Translations under genes and position numbers: made by a program | Assembly: GCF_029626155.1 (NCBI RefSeq) | Contig: NZ_JARUBL010000001.1 | Span: 3,204,501 to 3,268,500, forward strand | DNA: 64,000 nucleotides | Direction: 5' to 3' | DNA from: Solwaraspora sp. WMMD1047 | GTDB taxonomy: Bacteria > Actinomycetota > Actinomycetes > Mycobacteriales > Micromonosporaceae | Notes under the pieces: generated by a model | The model's database searches: none | What the model was told of the DNA's origin: nothing | What the model saw: the letters and a program-made list of their open reading frames with translations, nothing else | Part shown: positions 9,088 through 17,952 of the stretch, piece by piece | How positions within the stretch are numbered: the first letter of the stretch is position 1 | How the letters are laid out: every line of letters begins with the position of its first letter

Positions 9088-10025
9088 GTCGGGTACCGGT
9101 CGCCATCCTCGGGTCGGGCAACATCGGAACCGACCTCCTCTTCAAGATCAAGCGACACTCCTCGACCCTCACCGCCATCGCGATGGTGGGGGTGGACCCG
9201 AACTCCGACGGCCTGGGCCGAGCCCGCCGGCTCGGCCTGGCCACCACCGCCGACGGCATCGACGGCCTGCTCGCCCTCCCCGAGTTCGGCCCGGCCCGGG
9301 TGCTGCTCGACGCAACCTCCGCCGGGGCGCACGCCCGGCACGCGGAGGTCGCCGCCAAGCACGACAAGCTGATGATCGACCTGACCCCGGCCGCGATCGG
9401 CCCGCACGTCGTCCCCCCGGTCAACCTGGACCAGCACCGCGACGCCACCAACCTGAACATGGTCACCTGCGGCGGACAGGCCACGATCCCGGTGGTGGCG
9501 GCCGTTTCCCGGGTCACCCCGGTGGCGTACGCGGAGATCGTCGCCTCGATCGCGTCGCGCTCGGCCGGGCCCGGCACCCGGGCGAACATCGACGAGTTCA
9601 CCGAGACCACGGCGCGGGCGATCGAGACGGTCGGCGGGGCGCGGCACGGCAAGGCCGTGATCGTGCTGAACCCCGCCGAACCACCGATCGTCATGCGGGA
9701 CACCGTCTACTGCTTCGTCGCCGATTCCACCGACCTCGCCCTTCGGGAGGCGATCCGCCGGTCGATCGAGGCGATGGTCGGCGACGTCCACGGGTACGTG
9801 CCGGGCTACCGGCTCAAGCAGGCGGTGCAGTTCGACCCGGTCGACATCCCGTACCTGCCGGCGCTGGACGGGCCGTTCCGTGGCCTACGGGTCAGCGTCT
9901 TCCTGGAGGTGACCGGCGCCGGGCACTACCTCCCGGCGTACGCCGGGAACCTCGACATCATGACCTCCGCCGCCGTCCGCGCGGCCGAGCGGATGAGCGA
10001 GCTGCGCGGGTGGGTGACCGGATGA
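9084..10025 (+). CDS. mhpF: Acetaldehyde dehydrogenase (acetylating)
   Basis: This 313-residue enzyme converts acetaldehyde, NAD and CoA to acetyl-CoA and forms a channelling complex with the next gene's aldolase. It shows the nucleotide-binding start [17 protein letters not shown], the catalytic cysteine in [17 protein letters not shown] and the C-terminal [12 protein letters not shown]-like segment [14 protein letters not shown]. Length and motifs match DmpF/MhpF. The GTG start overlaps the previous stop, and the last codon overlaps the aldolase start by ATGA, typical of the dmpF-dmpG pair. Confidence 0.95.
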   Translation: MSRVPVAILGSGNIGTDLLFKIKRHSSTLTAIAMVGVDPNSDGLGRARRLGLATTADGIDGLLALPEFGPARVLLDATSAGAHARHAEVAAKHDKLMIDLTPAAIGPHVVPPVNLDQHRDATNLNMVTCGGQATIPVVAAVSRVTPVAYAEIVASIASRSAGPGTRANIDEFTETTARAIETVGGARHGKAVIVLNPAEPPIVMRDTVYCFVADSTDLALREAIRRSIEAMVGDVHGYVPGYRLKQAVQFDPVDIPYLPALDGPFRGLRVSVFLEVTGAGHYLPAYAGNLDIMTSAAVRAAERMSELRGWVTG

Positions 10026-11050
10026 GGACATACATACAGGATGTGACGCTCCGCGATGGGATGCACGCCATCGGACACCAGTATCCGGTCGCCGCCGTAC
10101 GCCGGATCGTGGCGGCTCTCGACGCGGCGGGCGTGGCCGCGATCGAAGTTGCCCACGGCGACGGTCTCGGCGGGTCGAGCGCGACCTACGGTTTCGGCGC
10201 GCACACCGACGAGGCATGGCTCACCGCCGCGGCGGAGGAGATCTCCCGGGCCCGGCTCACCACCCTGCTGCTGCCCGGCATCGGCACGATCCGGGACCTG
10301 GCCCGCGCCCGCGCCCTCGGGGTCACCAGCGTCCGGATCGCCACCCACTGCACCGAGGCCGACATCTCCGCCCAACACATCGCCTGGGCGCGTGAGCACG
10401 GCATGGACGTCGCCGGGTTCCTGATGATGAGCCACCTGAGCCCGCCGGCCGAGTTGGCGGCGCAGGCCCGGCTGATGGAGACGTACGGCGCGCACTGCGT
10501 CTACGTCACCGACTCCGGTGGCCGGCTGACCACCCGCGACGTCGCCGACCGGGTGGACGCGTACCGGCAGGTGCTCGACGCCGAGACCGAGGTCGGCATC
10601 CACGCCCACGAGAACCTCTCCCTCTCGGTCGCGAACAGCCTGGCCGCCGTCGAACACGGCGCCTACCGGGTCGACGTCGCACTCGCCGGGCAGGGCGCCG
10701 GCGCCGGCAACTGCCCGGCCGAGCCGTTCGTCGCCGTCGCCGACCTGCTCGGTTGGGAACACGGCTGCGACCTCTTCGCGCTCCAGGACGCGGCCGAGGA
10801 ACTCGTCCGACCCCTGCGGACCCGCCCGGTGCAGGTCGACCGGGAAACCCTCACCCTCGGGTATGCCGGTGTCTACAGCAGCTTCCTGCTGCACGCCGAA
10901 CGCGCGGCGACCCGGTACGGCCTGGACACCCGGGAGATTCTCGTGGAGATCGGCCGCCGAGGGCTGGTCGGAGGTCAGGAGGACATGATCGTGGACGTGG
11001 CGCTGGACCTGCTCTCCGCCGCCCGCGCCGAGCCGGAGGTGGCCAGGTGA
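10022..11050 (+). CDS. mhpE: 4-hydroxy-2-oxovalerate aldolase
   Basis: This 342-residue class II aldolase cleaves 4-hydroxy-2-oxovalerate to pyruvate and acetaldehyde. It opens with the HMGL-like motif [18 protein letters not shown], where the Arg-Asp pair is catalytic, and has the metal-binding [13 protein letters not shown] segment followed by the glycine-rich [19 protein letters not shown]. The ATG at 10022 in the ATGA overlap is preferred to an in-frame GTG four codons upstream. The partner acetaldehyde dehydrogenase precedes it. Confidence 0.95.
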   Translation: MRTYIQDVTLRDGMHAIGHQYPVAAVRRIVAALDAAGVAAIEVAHGDGLGGSSATYGFGAHTDEAWLTAAAEEISRARLTTLLLPGIGTIRDLARARALGVTSVRIATHCTEADISAQHIAWAREHGMDVAGFLMMSHLSPPAELAAQARLMETYGAHCVYVTDSGGRLTTRDVADRVDAYRQVLDAETEVGIHAHENLSLSVANSLAAVEHGAYRVDVALAGQGAGAGNCPAEPFVAVADLLGWEHGCDLFALQDAAEELVRPLRTRPVQVDRETLTLGYAGVYSSFLLHAERAATRYGLDTREILVEIGRRGLVGGQEDMIVDVALDLLSAARAEPEVAR

Positions 11051-11826
11051 AAACGCCGATCGACGTGGCCTGGGCGGCCCGGCACCTCGACGACGCCCAA
11101 CGGGGCGCCACCGCCGTCACCCAGCTCACCGCCGCCGGTGAGCTGGACGTGGCGCGGGCGTACGAGATCCAGGCGGCGGCGTACCAGCTCCGGCTCGACC
11201 GGGGCGAGCGGGCCTCCGGCGTCAAACTCGGCTTCACCAGCCGCGCGAAGATGGCCCAGATGGGCATCTCCGAGATCATCGTCGGCCGGCTCACCGAGGA
11301 GATGCGGATCGACGACGGCGCCGAGGTCGACCTTGATGGCCTGATCCACCCCCGGATCGAGCCCGAGATCGCCTACCTGCTGGCCGAGGAGATCGACGGC
11401 GTCGATCCGGGTGGCCCGGCGCCGTCGGCCATTGCCGCCGTCGCCCCGGCCCTGGAGATCATCGACTCTCGGTACCGGGACTTCTCGTTCACCCTGCCCG
11501 ACGTCGTCGCCGACAACGCCTCCTCGGCCCGGTACGTGCTCGGCCCCTGGACCGCGCCCGACCGCGACGTCGGCAACCTCGCCGTACGGCTCGACGTGGC
11601 CGGCCGGACCGTCGAGATCGGCTCCACCGCCGCCATCCTCGGGCACCCGACCCGGGCGCTGCGCAAACTGGTCGGACTCGCCCGGTCGTTGGGGGTCCCG
11701 CTCCGGGCCGGCCAGGTGATCCTCGCCGGGGCGGCGACCTCCGCCGCGCCGCTGGCGCCCGGCCCGGCGGAATGCGCCATCGCCGGACTCGGCCGGGCCG
11801 GCGTCCGTGGGATCCGCCATGCCTGA
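11047..11826 (+). CDS. 2-oxo-3-hexenedioate (4-oxalocrotonate) decarboxylase
   Basis: This 259-residue protein is a paralogue of the hydratase at 8293 and resembles DmpH/XylI/NbaG. It decarboxylates 2-oxo-3-hexenedioate to 2-oxopent-4-enoate. Landmarks are [29 protein letters not shown] and the metal-binding acidic run [22 protein letters not shown]. The GTG start lies in a GTGA overlap. Which of the two paralogues is decarboxylase and which is hydratase was assigned from motif resemblance and gene order, so the pair could be swapped with lower probability. Confidence 0.85.
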   Translation: MKTPIDVAWAARHLDDAQRGATAVTQLTAAGELDVARAYEIQAAAYQLRLDRGERASGVKLGFTSRAKMAQMGISEIIVGRLTEEMRIDDGAEVDLDGLIHPRIEPEIAYLLAEEIDGVDPGGPAPSAIAAVAPALEIIDSRYRDFSFTLPDVVADNASSARYVLGPWTAPDRDVGNLAVRLDVAGRTVEIGSTAAILGHPTRALRKLVGLARSLGVPLRAGQVILAGAATSAAPLAPGPAECAIAGLGRAGVRGIRHA

Positions 11827-12310
11827 CGTCCCGTCCCACCCGGAGACCCCCGTCGCCGCTGCATCCACGGTGGCGAAGGCCGGCGGCGCCCACCTGGTCG
11901 CCGACCTCGCCGTGCCACGGGGCCGGTTCCCGCACGCCCGGGCGGCCGGCGGGTTCGTCTTCGTCTCCGGCACCAGCGCCCGCCGCCCGGACAACAGCAT
12001 TGCCGGGGCGAGCGCCGATGCCCTCGGCACGGCGAGCCTCGACATCCGGGAACAGACCCGGGCGGTCCTCACCAACATGTCGGCGATCCTGGCCGCCGCC
12101 GGTGCCTCACTCGCCGACGTCGTCCAGGTCACGACCTACCTGGTCTCGATGAACGACTTCGGTGGCTACAACGAGGTGTACGCCGAGTTCTTCGACGAGT
12201 CGGGGCCGGCCCGGACCACCGTGGCGGTGCACCAACTGCCGCACCCGCATCTGCTGATCGAGATCCAGGCCGTCGCGTACGCGCCGACGGGCCACCGACC
12301 GAGGAGTTGA
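11819..12310 (+). CDS. 2-aminomuconate deaminase, RidA-like (AmnD/NbaF type)
   Basis: This 163-residue RidA/YjgF-fold protein would hydrolyse 2-aminomuconate to 2-oxo-3-hexenedioate and ammonia. Landmarks are [52 protein letters not shown] and the C-terminal [13 protein letters not shown]. It is longer than housekeeping RidA (about 130 residues) by an N-terminal extension shared with AmnD-type enzymes. The ATG at 11819 overlaps the previous gene by eight bases. Its place between decarboxylase and dioxygenase genes supports the deaminase role over generic imine deamination. Confidence 0.87.
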   Translation: MPDVPSHPETPVAAASTVAKAGGAHLVADLAVPRGRFPHARAAGGFVFVSGTSARRPDNSIAGASADALGTASLDIREQTRAVLTNMSAILAAAGASLADVVQVTTYLVSMNDFGGYNEVYAEFFDESGPARTTVAVHQLPHPHLLIEIQAVAYAPTGHRPRS

Positions 12311-12311
12311 G

Positions 12312-12833
12312 ATGACCGACATCACCGCGACCGAGAACTTCGACAGCTGGGTCAGGGAGCACGGGCACCTGCTCAGGCCACCGGTCAACAACCGGGCGAT
12401 GGCAACCGGCCAGGACTTCATCGTCCAGGTGGTCGGCGGGCCCAACCAGCGTACTGACTTCCACGTCGACCCGTACGAGGAGTGGTTCTACCAGCTAAAA
12501 GGGAACATGCACGTCAACCTGATCACCGAGGACGGCCCGAAGACGGTGCACATCCGCGAGGGTGAGGTCTGGCTGCTGCCTCGCGACGTCCCGCACTCTC
12601 CGCAACGGCCGGAGGAGGGTTCGATCGGGCTGGTGATCGAGCGGGTCCGGGAGGAGGGCACCCTGGAACGGTTCCAGTGGTACTGCCTGAACTGCGCGGC
12701 CCTGGTGCACGAGGTCGAGTTGCAGGTGCGGGACATCGTCCAGGACCTGCCCCCGGTCTTCACCGCGTTCTACGAGGACACCGAGGCCCGTACCTGTGGG
12801 GCCTGCGGCGAACTGCACCCGGGCAAGGGCTGA
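12312..12833 (+). CDS. nbaC: 3-hydroxyanthranilate 3,4-dioxygenase
   Basis: This 173-residue cupin opens the ring of 3-hydroxyanthranilate to 2-amino-3-carboxymuconate semialdehyde (ACMS). The iron ligands lie in DFHVDPYEEWFYQLKGNM and DVPHSPQRP. The C-terminal rubredoxin-like metal site formed by YCLNC and CGACGELHP is the hallmark of bacterial 3-HAO. Length matches the family (about 175). It starts one base after the deaminase stop. It defines the substrate of the whole operon. Confidence 0.95.
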   Translation: MTDITATENFDSWVREHGHLLRPPVNNRAMATGQDFIVQVVGGPNQRTDFHVDPYEEWFYQLKGNMHVNLITEDGPKTVHIREGEVWLLPRDVPHSPQRPEEGSIGLVIERVREEGTLERFQWYCLNCAALVHEVELQVRDIVQDLPPVFTAFYEDTEARTCGACGELHPGKG

Positions 12834-12838
12834 CGCCG

Positions 12839-13840
12839 GTGACGGGGGCGATCGACGTCCACACCCACTACGTGCCGCGCGGCTGGCCCGATCTCGGGAC
12901 GGCGGCCGGGGGCGGGGACAGGTGGCCGTGGCTGCGGGTCACCTCCGAACGCGATGCCATGATCATGGTCGGGTCCGAGGAGTTTCGTCGGATCGGTGCC
13001 GACTGCTGGTCCGGTGAGCTGCGACTGGCCGAGATGGACCGGACCGGTGTCGCGATCCAGGTGGTCTCGCCGACCCCGGTCTTCTTCTGTTATGACCGCC
13101 CCCCGGAGCAGGCGGTACGGGTCGCGCGGATCTTCAACGACCTCGCGCTTGAGATCTGCGCGGCCGATCCGTCCCGGTTGCTGCCGTTTTGCCAGGTTCC
13201 CCTCCAGGACCCGGACGCCGCCCGCGCCGAACTCGACCGCTGCCTGGCGGCCGGGCACCGGGGGGTCGAGATCGGCAACCACGTCGGGGACCGCGACCTC
13301 GACGACGACGGGATCGTGGCGTTCCTCCAGCACTGCGCCGAGCGGGACGTCCCGGTCTTCGTACACCCGTGGGACATGCCGACCTCGCCCCGGTTGGGGC
13401 GGTGGATGGCACAGTGGCTGACCGGAATGCCGGCCGAGACCCACCTGTCGATCCTGGCGATGATCCTGGGCGGCGCCTTCGACCGGCTGCCCCCGTCGCT
13501 GCGGATCTGTTTCGCCCACGGCGGCGGGTCCTTCGCGTTCTGGCTCGGCCGGATGGAGAACGCCTGGCACCGTCGACCGGACGTGGTGGGCACCTCGTCG
13601 CGTCCACCGTCGGAGTACCTGGACCGCTTCTACGTCGACAGCGTGGTCTTCGACCATCACGCGCTGCGGCTCCTGGTGGACGTCGTCGGTGTCGACCGGG
13701 TGATGCTCGGCTCCGACTATCCGTACCCGCTCGGCGAGCACCCGGCCGGGCAGGTCATCCGGGAGAACCCGCTGCTCGTCGCCGATGAACGGGACGCGCT
13801 CCTGGCCGGAAACGCCCGCACCTTCCTCGGTCTCGGCTAG
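12839..13840 (+). CDS. nbaD: 2-amino-3-carboxymuconate 6-semialdehyde decarboxylase (ACMSD)
   Basis: This 333-residue Amidohydro_2 enzyme decarboxylates ACMS to 2-aminomuconate 6-semialdehyde and diverts flux away from quinolinate. The zinc motif DVHTHYVPRGWPD, the later HPWDM, CFAHGGGSFAF and LGSDYPYPLGEHPAG are all characteristic, and the length matches known ACMSD (332-336). The GTG at 12839 lies five bases after the dioxygenase stop. It is the last gene of the operon. Confidence 0.93.
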   Translation: MTGAIDVHTHYVPRGWPDLGTAAGGGDRWPWLRVTSERDAMIMVGSEEFRRIGADCWSGELRLAEMDRTGVAIQVVSPTPVFFCYDRPPEQAVRVARIFNDLALEICAADPSRLLPFCQVPLQDPDAARAELDRCLAAGHRGVEIGNHVGDRDLDDDGIVAFLQHCAERDVPVFVHPWDMPTSPRLGRWMAQWLTGMPAETHLSILAMILGGAFDRLPPSLRICFAHGGGSFAFWLGRMENAWHRRPDVVGTSSRPPSEYLDRFYVDSVVFDHHALRLLVDVVGVDRVMLGSDYPYPLGEHPAGQVIRENPLLVADERDALLAGNARTFLGLG

Positions 13841-14026
13841 GGCCAACGCCGCTCAGTTGGGTGTGGGTGTGGTGCTGACTCCGTGCGTTGGGAGGACAAG
13901 CAAACAGCGGTGACCCTCACGCTGGCTGTATGCGCGTGTAGCCGGTGTGCAGGTCCGGAGGCGAAAGTCGCGTGGTGGAGATTTCGTTTTCCAGATTTCC
14001 GACTGGCAAAGGAACGGACCTTGTCC

Positions 14027-15016
14027 ATGACACCGACGTCTCACGCAGTCCAGTCCCGCCAGGACCTGGTCGACAAGCTGGTGCACCGCGCGATCCCGCC
14101 GACCGACGCCGCACTGGCGCGTGAGCTCGACAGGCAGATCGAGGACTGGATCGAGTCCGTTGGCATCTTCGCCGGTCGTACCGATGTGCACGACACACGG
14201 TTCGGCTTGTTCGCACTGCTGACGCATCCGTCGGCGTTGAACGTCGACCTCCTGTTGCTGGCAGCGAAGAATATCGCAACGCTCGTGGCCTGCGACGACT
14301 ACTACTGTGACGACGAGGCGTTGGGGGCCGACCCGCTGCGGACAGCCCCCAGGCTGTCGCGGGCACTGAGCATCGTGGATCCGCCCAGCACTTTGCACCG
14401 ATTCGAGGCGTTGCTGGCCGAGGAAACGAGAAAAGACCCCATCCTTCGTGCTCTCCGGGAAACACGCTCGGAACTCGCCGGCCGTGCGACGCCGGCACAG
14501 ATGGGCCGCTACGAGCACGCCACCATCGCGATGTTCATGGGAATGTCAGCCGAGGCGATGTGGCGCTACGCCCGGGACGACCTGCCGTTATGGGAGTACC
14601 TGTCCCATCGTCAAGCGAACAGCGGGAAGCCGTGTCTGTCGATCATCGACGTCGTAGGTGGCTACGAAGTTCCGCCCGACGCGTACTACCACCCTGATGT
14701 GGCCAGGGCAATCGACCTGGCCAACGCCCAGATCCTCATAGTGAACGACCTCTACTCCACGAAGGGGGAGCGCACCTCAGCGCCTGGCAGCGCTGACGTC
14801 GTCACGATCCTTATGAGGGAGAGGTCGTGCGACCACGCCGAGGCCGCCCAGGCCGGCGTGGCCATCCACAACGAGATCGCCACGGAGTACCTGGCACTCG
14901 TCGAGAACGTCAAAACTGAGGGCGGCCCGACGCTGAGCCGGTTCATGGCGGATCTGACGGGGTGGATCAGCGGGAATCTGCGGTGGCACCTGGAGTCCGG
15001 CCGCCATCGCGACTGA
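14027..15016 (+). CDS. Class I terpene synthase (terpene cyclase)
   Basis: This 329-residue protein has the alpha-helical terpene synthase fold. The Asp-rich metal motif is DDYYCDDE (residues 90-97) and the NSE motif is NDLYSTKGE (residues 240-248). The motif style resembles the 2-methylisoborneol synthase branch, but no C-methyltransferase is adjacent, so the product cannot be named. The ATG at 14027 has a distant Shine-Dalgarno. A TTG at 14021, in frame and about eight bases after AAGGA, may be the true start. A class V PLP enzyme follows after 0.4 kb. Confidence 0.85.
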   Translation: MTPTSHAVQSRQDLVDKLVHRAIPPTDAALARELDRQIEDWIESVGIFAGRTDVHDTRFGLFALLTHPSALNVDLLLLAAKNIATLVACDDYYCDDEALGADPLRTAPRLSRALSIVDPPSTLHRFEALLAEETRKDPILRALRETRSELAGRATPAQMGRYEHATIAMFMGMSAEAMWRYARDDLPLWEYLSHRQANSGKPCLSIIDVVGGYEVPPDAYYHPDVARAIDLANAQILIVNDLYSTKGERTSAPGSADVVTILMRERSCDHAEAAQAGVAIHNEIATEYLALVENVKTEGGPTLSRFMADLTGWISGNLRWHLESGRHRD

Positions 15017-15434
15017 CGCCGGTACCGCACTTGCGTAACGGCGATACGTACATCCGGCTAGCTGCCGGGTCCGAGGGTGGTGAGCACCCCCTGACGCCAC
15101 GTGCAGGAGCGATCGCCTTGCCCGCGCAAACTGCCGACGACTTGGCCACCGCTATGCAGCGGATCCGCCGACTGGAATTTTCTGCGGCGCATGCTCGGCA
15201 GGCGTACGGCGTCCTCGTAGTGGTGCGATTTCCGGACTGAGTCACTCTCCACACACCTGGGCCAAACGGACTTGCAGAGGTGCGCGACTAGACCTTCCCA
15301 CCCGCCTTGGGGGCGCAGATGCCGTTCCGGACGGTGTTGCAAACCAGAACGTGACCATTGAGCGCTACGGCGAGATTGTGTGGTTTCGCAACGGCTGATC
15401 TGTCTGCTTGTGGAAAAAGTCACTGATTTCTGGC
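15017..15434 (+). other. Intergenic region of about 418 bases without a confident gene
   Basis: No gene with a credible start, ribosome site and family resemblance was found here. Small open frames exist on both strands but lack conserved features. One plus frame ending at the TGA near 15400 reads NQNVTIERYGEIVWFRNG and may be the tail of a decayed gene, though no family was recognised. The stretch probably carries the promoter of the downstream PLP enzyme. Confidence 0.4.
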
Positions 15435-17219
15435 ATGGAACCGCTTGGCCCTCAATCTGGCCGGGCTGACGATTCATGCCTCAACGGGATACGCAACAGC
15501 GAGGAGCGCCACCATGGGAGCGCAGCATCCCCAGAGCGTCCGGGCCGGGTTGACCGGAGGGCCCCGCCGACCGCTAGCCGTACGTCCGACGCGCCTGTGG
15601 AGTTACCCGCGGAAGGGCCGCACGGCTCAGACCAGACGAGCAAGAGGCTCGTCACTTTTGGTGACGACAGTGTGATGTTCGGACCGTTCGGGCCCCGCCG
15701 AATCACCTACGCCGATAACACCGCGTCCGGGCGGTCCCTCGCGCTTATCGAGGATGTTGTCCGTGAGCGGGTCCTTCCCTGGTATGGAAATACGCACAGC
15801 GATACGTCGGAAACGGGCCGTCGCACTACTGCCTTGCGCGAGGACGCACGTCGCATCATTCGCGACGTCGTGGGTGGTACCGACGAACATGCGGTGATCT
15901 TCACAGGTTCGGGAGCTACCGCCGCTGTCGACAAGTTCATGCGGATCCTGGGACTGCACGTCGTATCGGACCTGGACCGGCGGCTCGGGCTGACGGCCTC
16001 GCCCCGCACCGAGGTGCCGGTGATCTTCGTCGGACCCCACGAGCATCATTCCAACGAGCTCCCCTGGCGCGAGTCGGTCGCCGACGTGGTGCGCATCGGC
16101 GAGGACGCTCAGGGCGACCTCGACCTCGCCCAGCTACGCGACGAGCTGGTGCGGTACGCGGATCGCAGGCTGCGCATCGGTGCCTTCTCAGCGGGATCCA
16201 ACGTCACCGGTGCGCTGGCCGACGTCAACGCGGCATCTGAGCTGTTGCACCGCCACGGCGCTCTCGCCTGCTGGGACTATGCGGCGACCGCACCGCACCG
16301 CGGCGTCACCATGACCGGTGCACCCGGACGACCAGCCTCGTACCATGACGCGGTGTTCCTATCGCCGCACAAGTTCCTCGGCGGCCCGGGCACACCAGGA
16401 ATCCTGGTGATCCGCCGCGAGCTGATCAACAACGACGTGCCGACCATGCCGGGAGGCGGCACTGTCGACTTCGTAGGCCCCACCGTCCGGCTGTACACCC
16501 AGGACGCCGCGCAACGCGAGGAAGGCGGCACTCCCGCCATCATAGAGTCCATCCGCGCCGGGATGGTCTTCCAGCTAGCCCACGAGATCGGCTTCGACGT
16601 GATCCGCGGTCGGGAGACGCATCGCGTACGCCGGGCTATCGCGGCCTGGCGACGCAATCCGGCAATCGAGATCCTTGGCGACCTCGACAAGGACCGGCTT
16701 CCGATCGTGTCGTTCCTCGTACGAAGGCCAGACGGAAAATTGGTACACCATCATCTGGTCGTAGCCCTGCTCAATGATCTCTTCGGCATTCAGAGCCGAG
16801 GCGGCTGCTCGTGTGCCTCCTCGTACGGTCATGAGCTGCTCCACATCACCCAAGAGCAGTCACGGAGATACGCCGACCTGGTTGCCGTCGGACGGCTCGG
16901 TGCGCGTCCTGGCTGGACCCGCGTGACGTTCGGATTCGATCTTTCCGAGGAAGCCACCGACTACCTCATCGCGGCGGTCGACCTGGTGGCCACGCACGGA
17001 TGGCGCATGGTCCCGCTGTACCGGTTCGACGAAACCACCGGATCCTGGGCACACCGCGACACACGTGCCAGCACCCACCGAATAGCCGACCTACTGGATG
17101 ATCATGCGCACGAGGACCGGATCGTCGTGGGGTCCAACGACGTCTACGCCGAGTATCGGGCGGCCGCCACAGCGATCTTCGAATCGCCGCAGTTGTTCAA
17201 CCAGCCTTCGCCCGGCTAA
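15435..17219 (+). CDS. Class V aminotransferase-fold PLP enzyme, cysteine desulfurase-like
   Basis: This fold-type I PLP enzyme resembles cysteine desulfurases. Visible features are ITYADNTASGRSL, the PLP-contact region FTGSGATAAVDKF, the Schiff-base lysine in SPHKFLGG (codon 16371) and a possible nucleophilic cysteine in SRGGCSCAS (codon 16806). The start is uncertain. Family-like sequence (TFGDDSVMFGPFGPRR) already lies just upstream of the ATG at 15675, so initiation must be earlier. ATG 15435 has no obvious Shine-Dalgarno and GTG 15597 is an alternative. The extra N-terminus is Pro/Arg/Ser-rich and probably disordered. Desulfurases and terpene cyclases are both known cargo of family 2 encapsulins, but no shell gene is visible. 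Confidence 0.75.
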   Translation: MEPLGPQSGRADDSCLNGIRNSEERHHGSAASPERPGRVDRRAPPTASRTSDAPVELPAEGPHGSDQTSKRLVTFGDDSVMFGPFGPRRITYADNTASGRSLALIEDVVRERVLPWYGNTHSDTSETGRRTTALREDARRIIRDVVGGTDEHAVIFTGSGATAAVDKFMRILGLHVVSDLDRRLGLTASPRTEVPVIFVGPHEHHSNELPWRESVADVVRIGEDAQGDLDLAQLRDELVRYADRRLRIGAFSAGSNVTGALADVNAASELLHRHGALACWDYAATAPHRGVTMTGAPGRPASYHDAVFLSPHKFLGGPGTPGILVIRRELINNDVPTMPGGGTVDFVGPTVRLYTQDAAQREEGGTPAIIESIRAGMVFQLAHEIGFDVIRGRETHRVRRAIAAWRRNPAIEILGDLDKDRLPIVSFLVRRPDGKLVHHHLVVALLNDLFGIQSRGGCSCASSYGHELLHITQEQSRRYADLVAVGRLGARPGWTRVTFGFDLSEEATDYLIAAVDLVATHGWRMVPLYRFDETTGSWAHRDTRASTHRIADLLDDHAHEDRIVVGSNDVYAEYRAAATAIFESPQLFNQPSPG

Positions 17220-17333
17220 GCCGGCGCACCGGGTGGGTCGCTGACCGCGCACAACCGCGACGCTGGGCTGATCGACTTCGAGGAACACCTACTCGATCGG
17301 GAGCGTTCCTGGGCCGGCACCGGCGGTCGAACT

Positions 17334-17747
17334 TTGCCAGATCCCGGCTACGGGTTCCTCGGCGACTACCGCCGGCATGTCAAGGACCGGATCAACGCCC
17401 TGATGGCACTCGCGGATCACACCTGCGTGCCAGCGCCACTCGAAACGTACCTCATCCCGAGAGCGCTCCTGTACGGCCGTGACCACAAGGGGATGCCGAG
17501 CTGGCCGGTCATCGTGCATCGCATCGGCGTCCTACTCGCCGATCCGGGCCATCCACAGTGGCGCGATGACCGTCGTGGGCATCAGGCGCTCGAAGAACTC
17601 CGGCAGATCACCGCCAACGGCGACCTCAGCGCGACCCTGCTCACGGATCCGTCCCTCCTGCCGCAGGAAGTCCTCGATTGGCTGAGCGACCACCTGCTGC
17701 ACTGCGCCGGTCCGCCGTACGGTCCGGGATGGCCAGCCGGCCGCTGA
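17334..17747 (+). CDS. Hypothetical protein or gene remnant downstream of the PLP enzyme
   Basis: This 137-residue frame could start only at TTG 17334. The same frame is open from the TAA of the preceding gene onward (reading GLIDFEEHLLDRERSWAGTG before the TTG), so it could be a separate gene with an unusual start or the decayed rest of a longer gene. The composition looks coding (RINALMALADHTCVPAPLETYLIPRALLYG), but no family was recognised. Between its stop and 17952 another plus frame (AAYEHRWHCLQRV) also looks coding but has no start, which favours decay. Confidence 0.4.
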   Translation: MPDPGYGFLGDYRRHVKDRINALMALADHTCVPAPLETYLIPRALLYGRDHKGMPSWPVIVHRIGVLLADPGHPQWRDDRRGHQALEELRQITANGDLSATLLTDPSLLPQEVLDWLSDHLLHCAGPPYGPGWPAGR

Positions 17748-17952
17748 CCGTACCACCACCGGTTCCGTCAACGTCGGCCAGGCCGCGTACGAGCACCGGT
17801 GGCACTGTCTGCAGCGGGTCACCGGGGACGAGGCGCCGGTGCAGGCGTGTGACGCCGAACGTGCCGCCATGTTCGTCGACGATGCCGATCGTGCGCAGCC
17901 GCCGCAGCAGTTATCGTCAATCGATCCCTCCGGGATGCTGCCTCCCTGTGAG

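Noticed and set aside
14027-15016. Naming the terpene synthase a 2-methylisoborneol synthase
   Set aside because: The DDYYCDD motif is similar, but the required geranyl diphosphate C-methyltransferase is not adjacent and motif likeness alone does not fix the product.
14962-15240. Small plus-strand open frame after the terpene synthase
   Set aside because: It starts inside the synthase gene in another frame, with no ribosome site and no conserved sequence.
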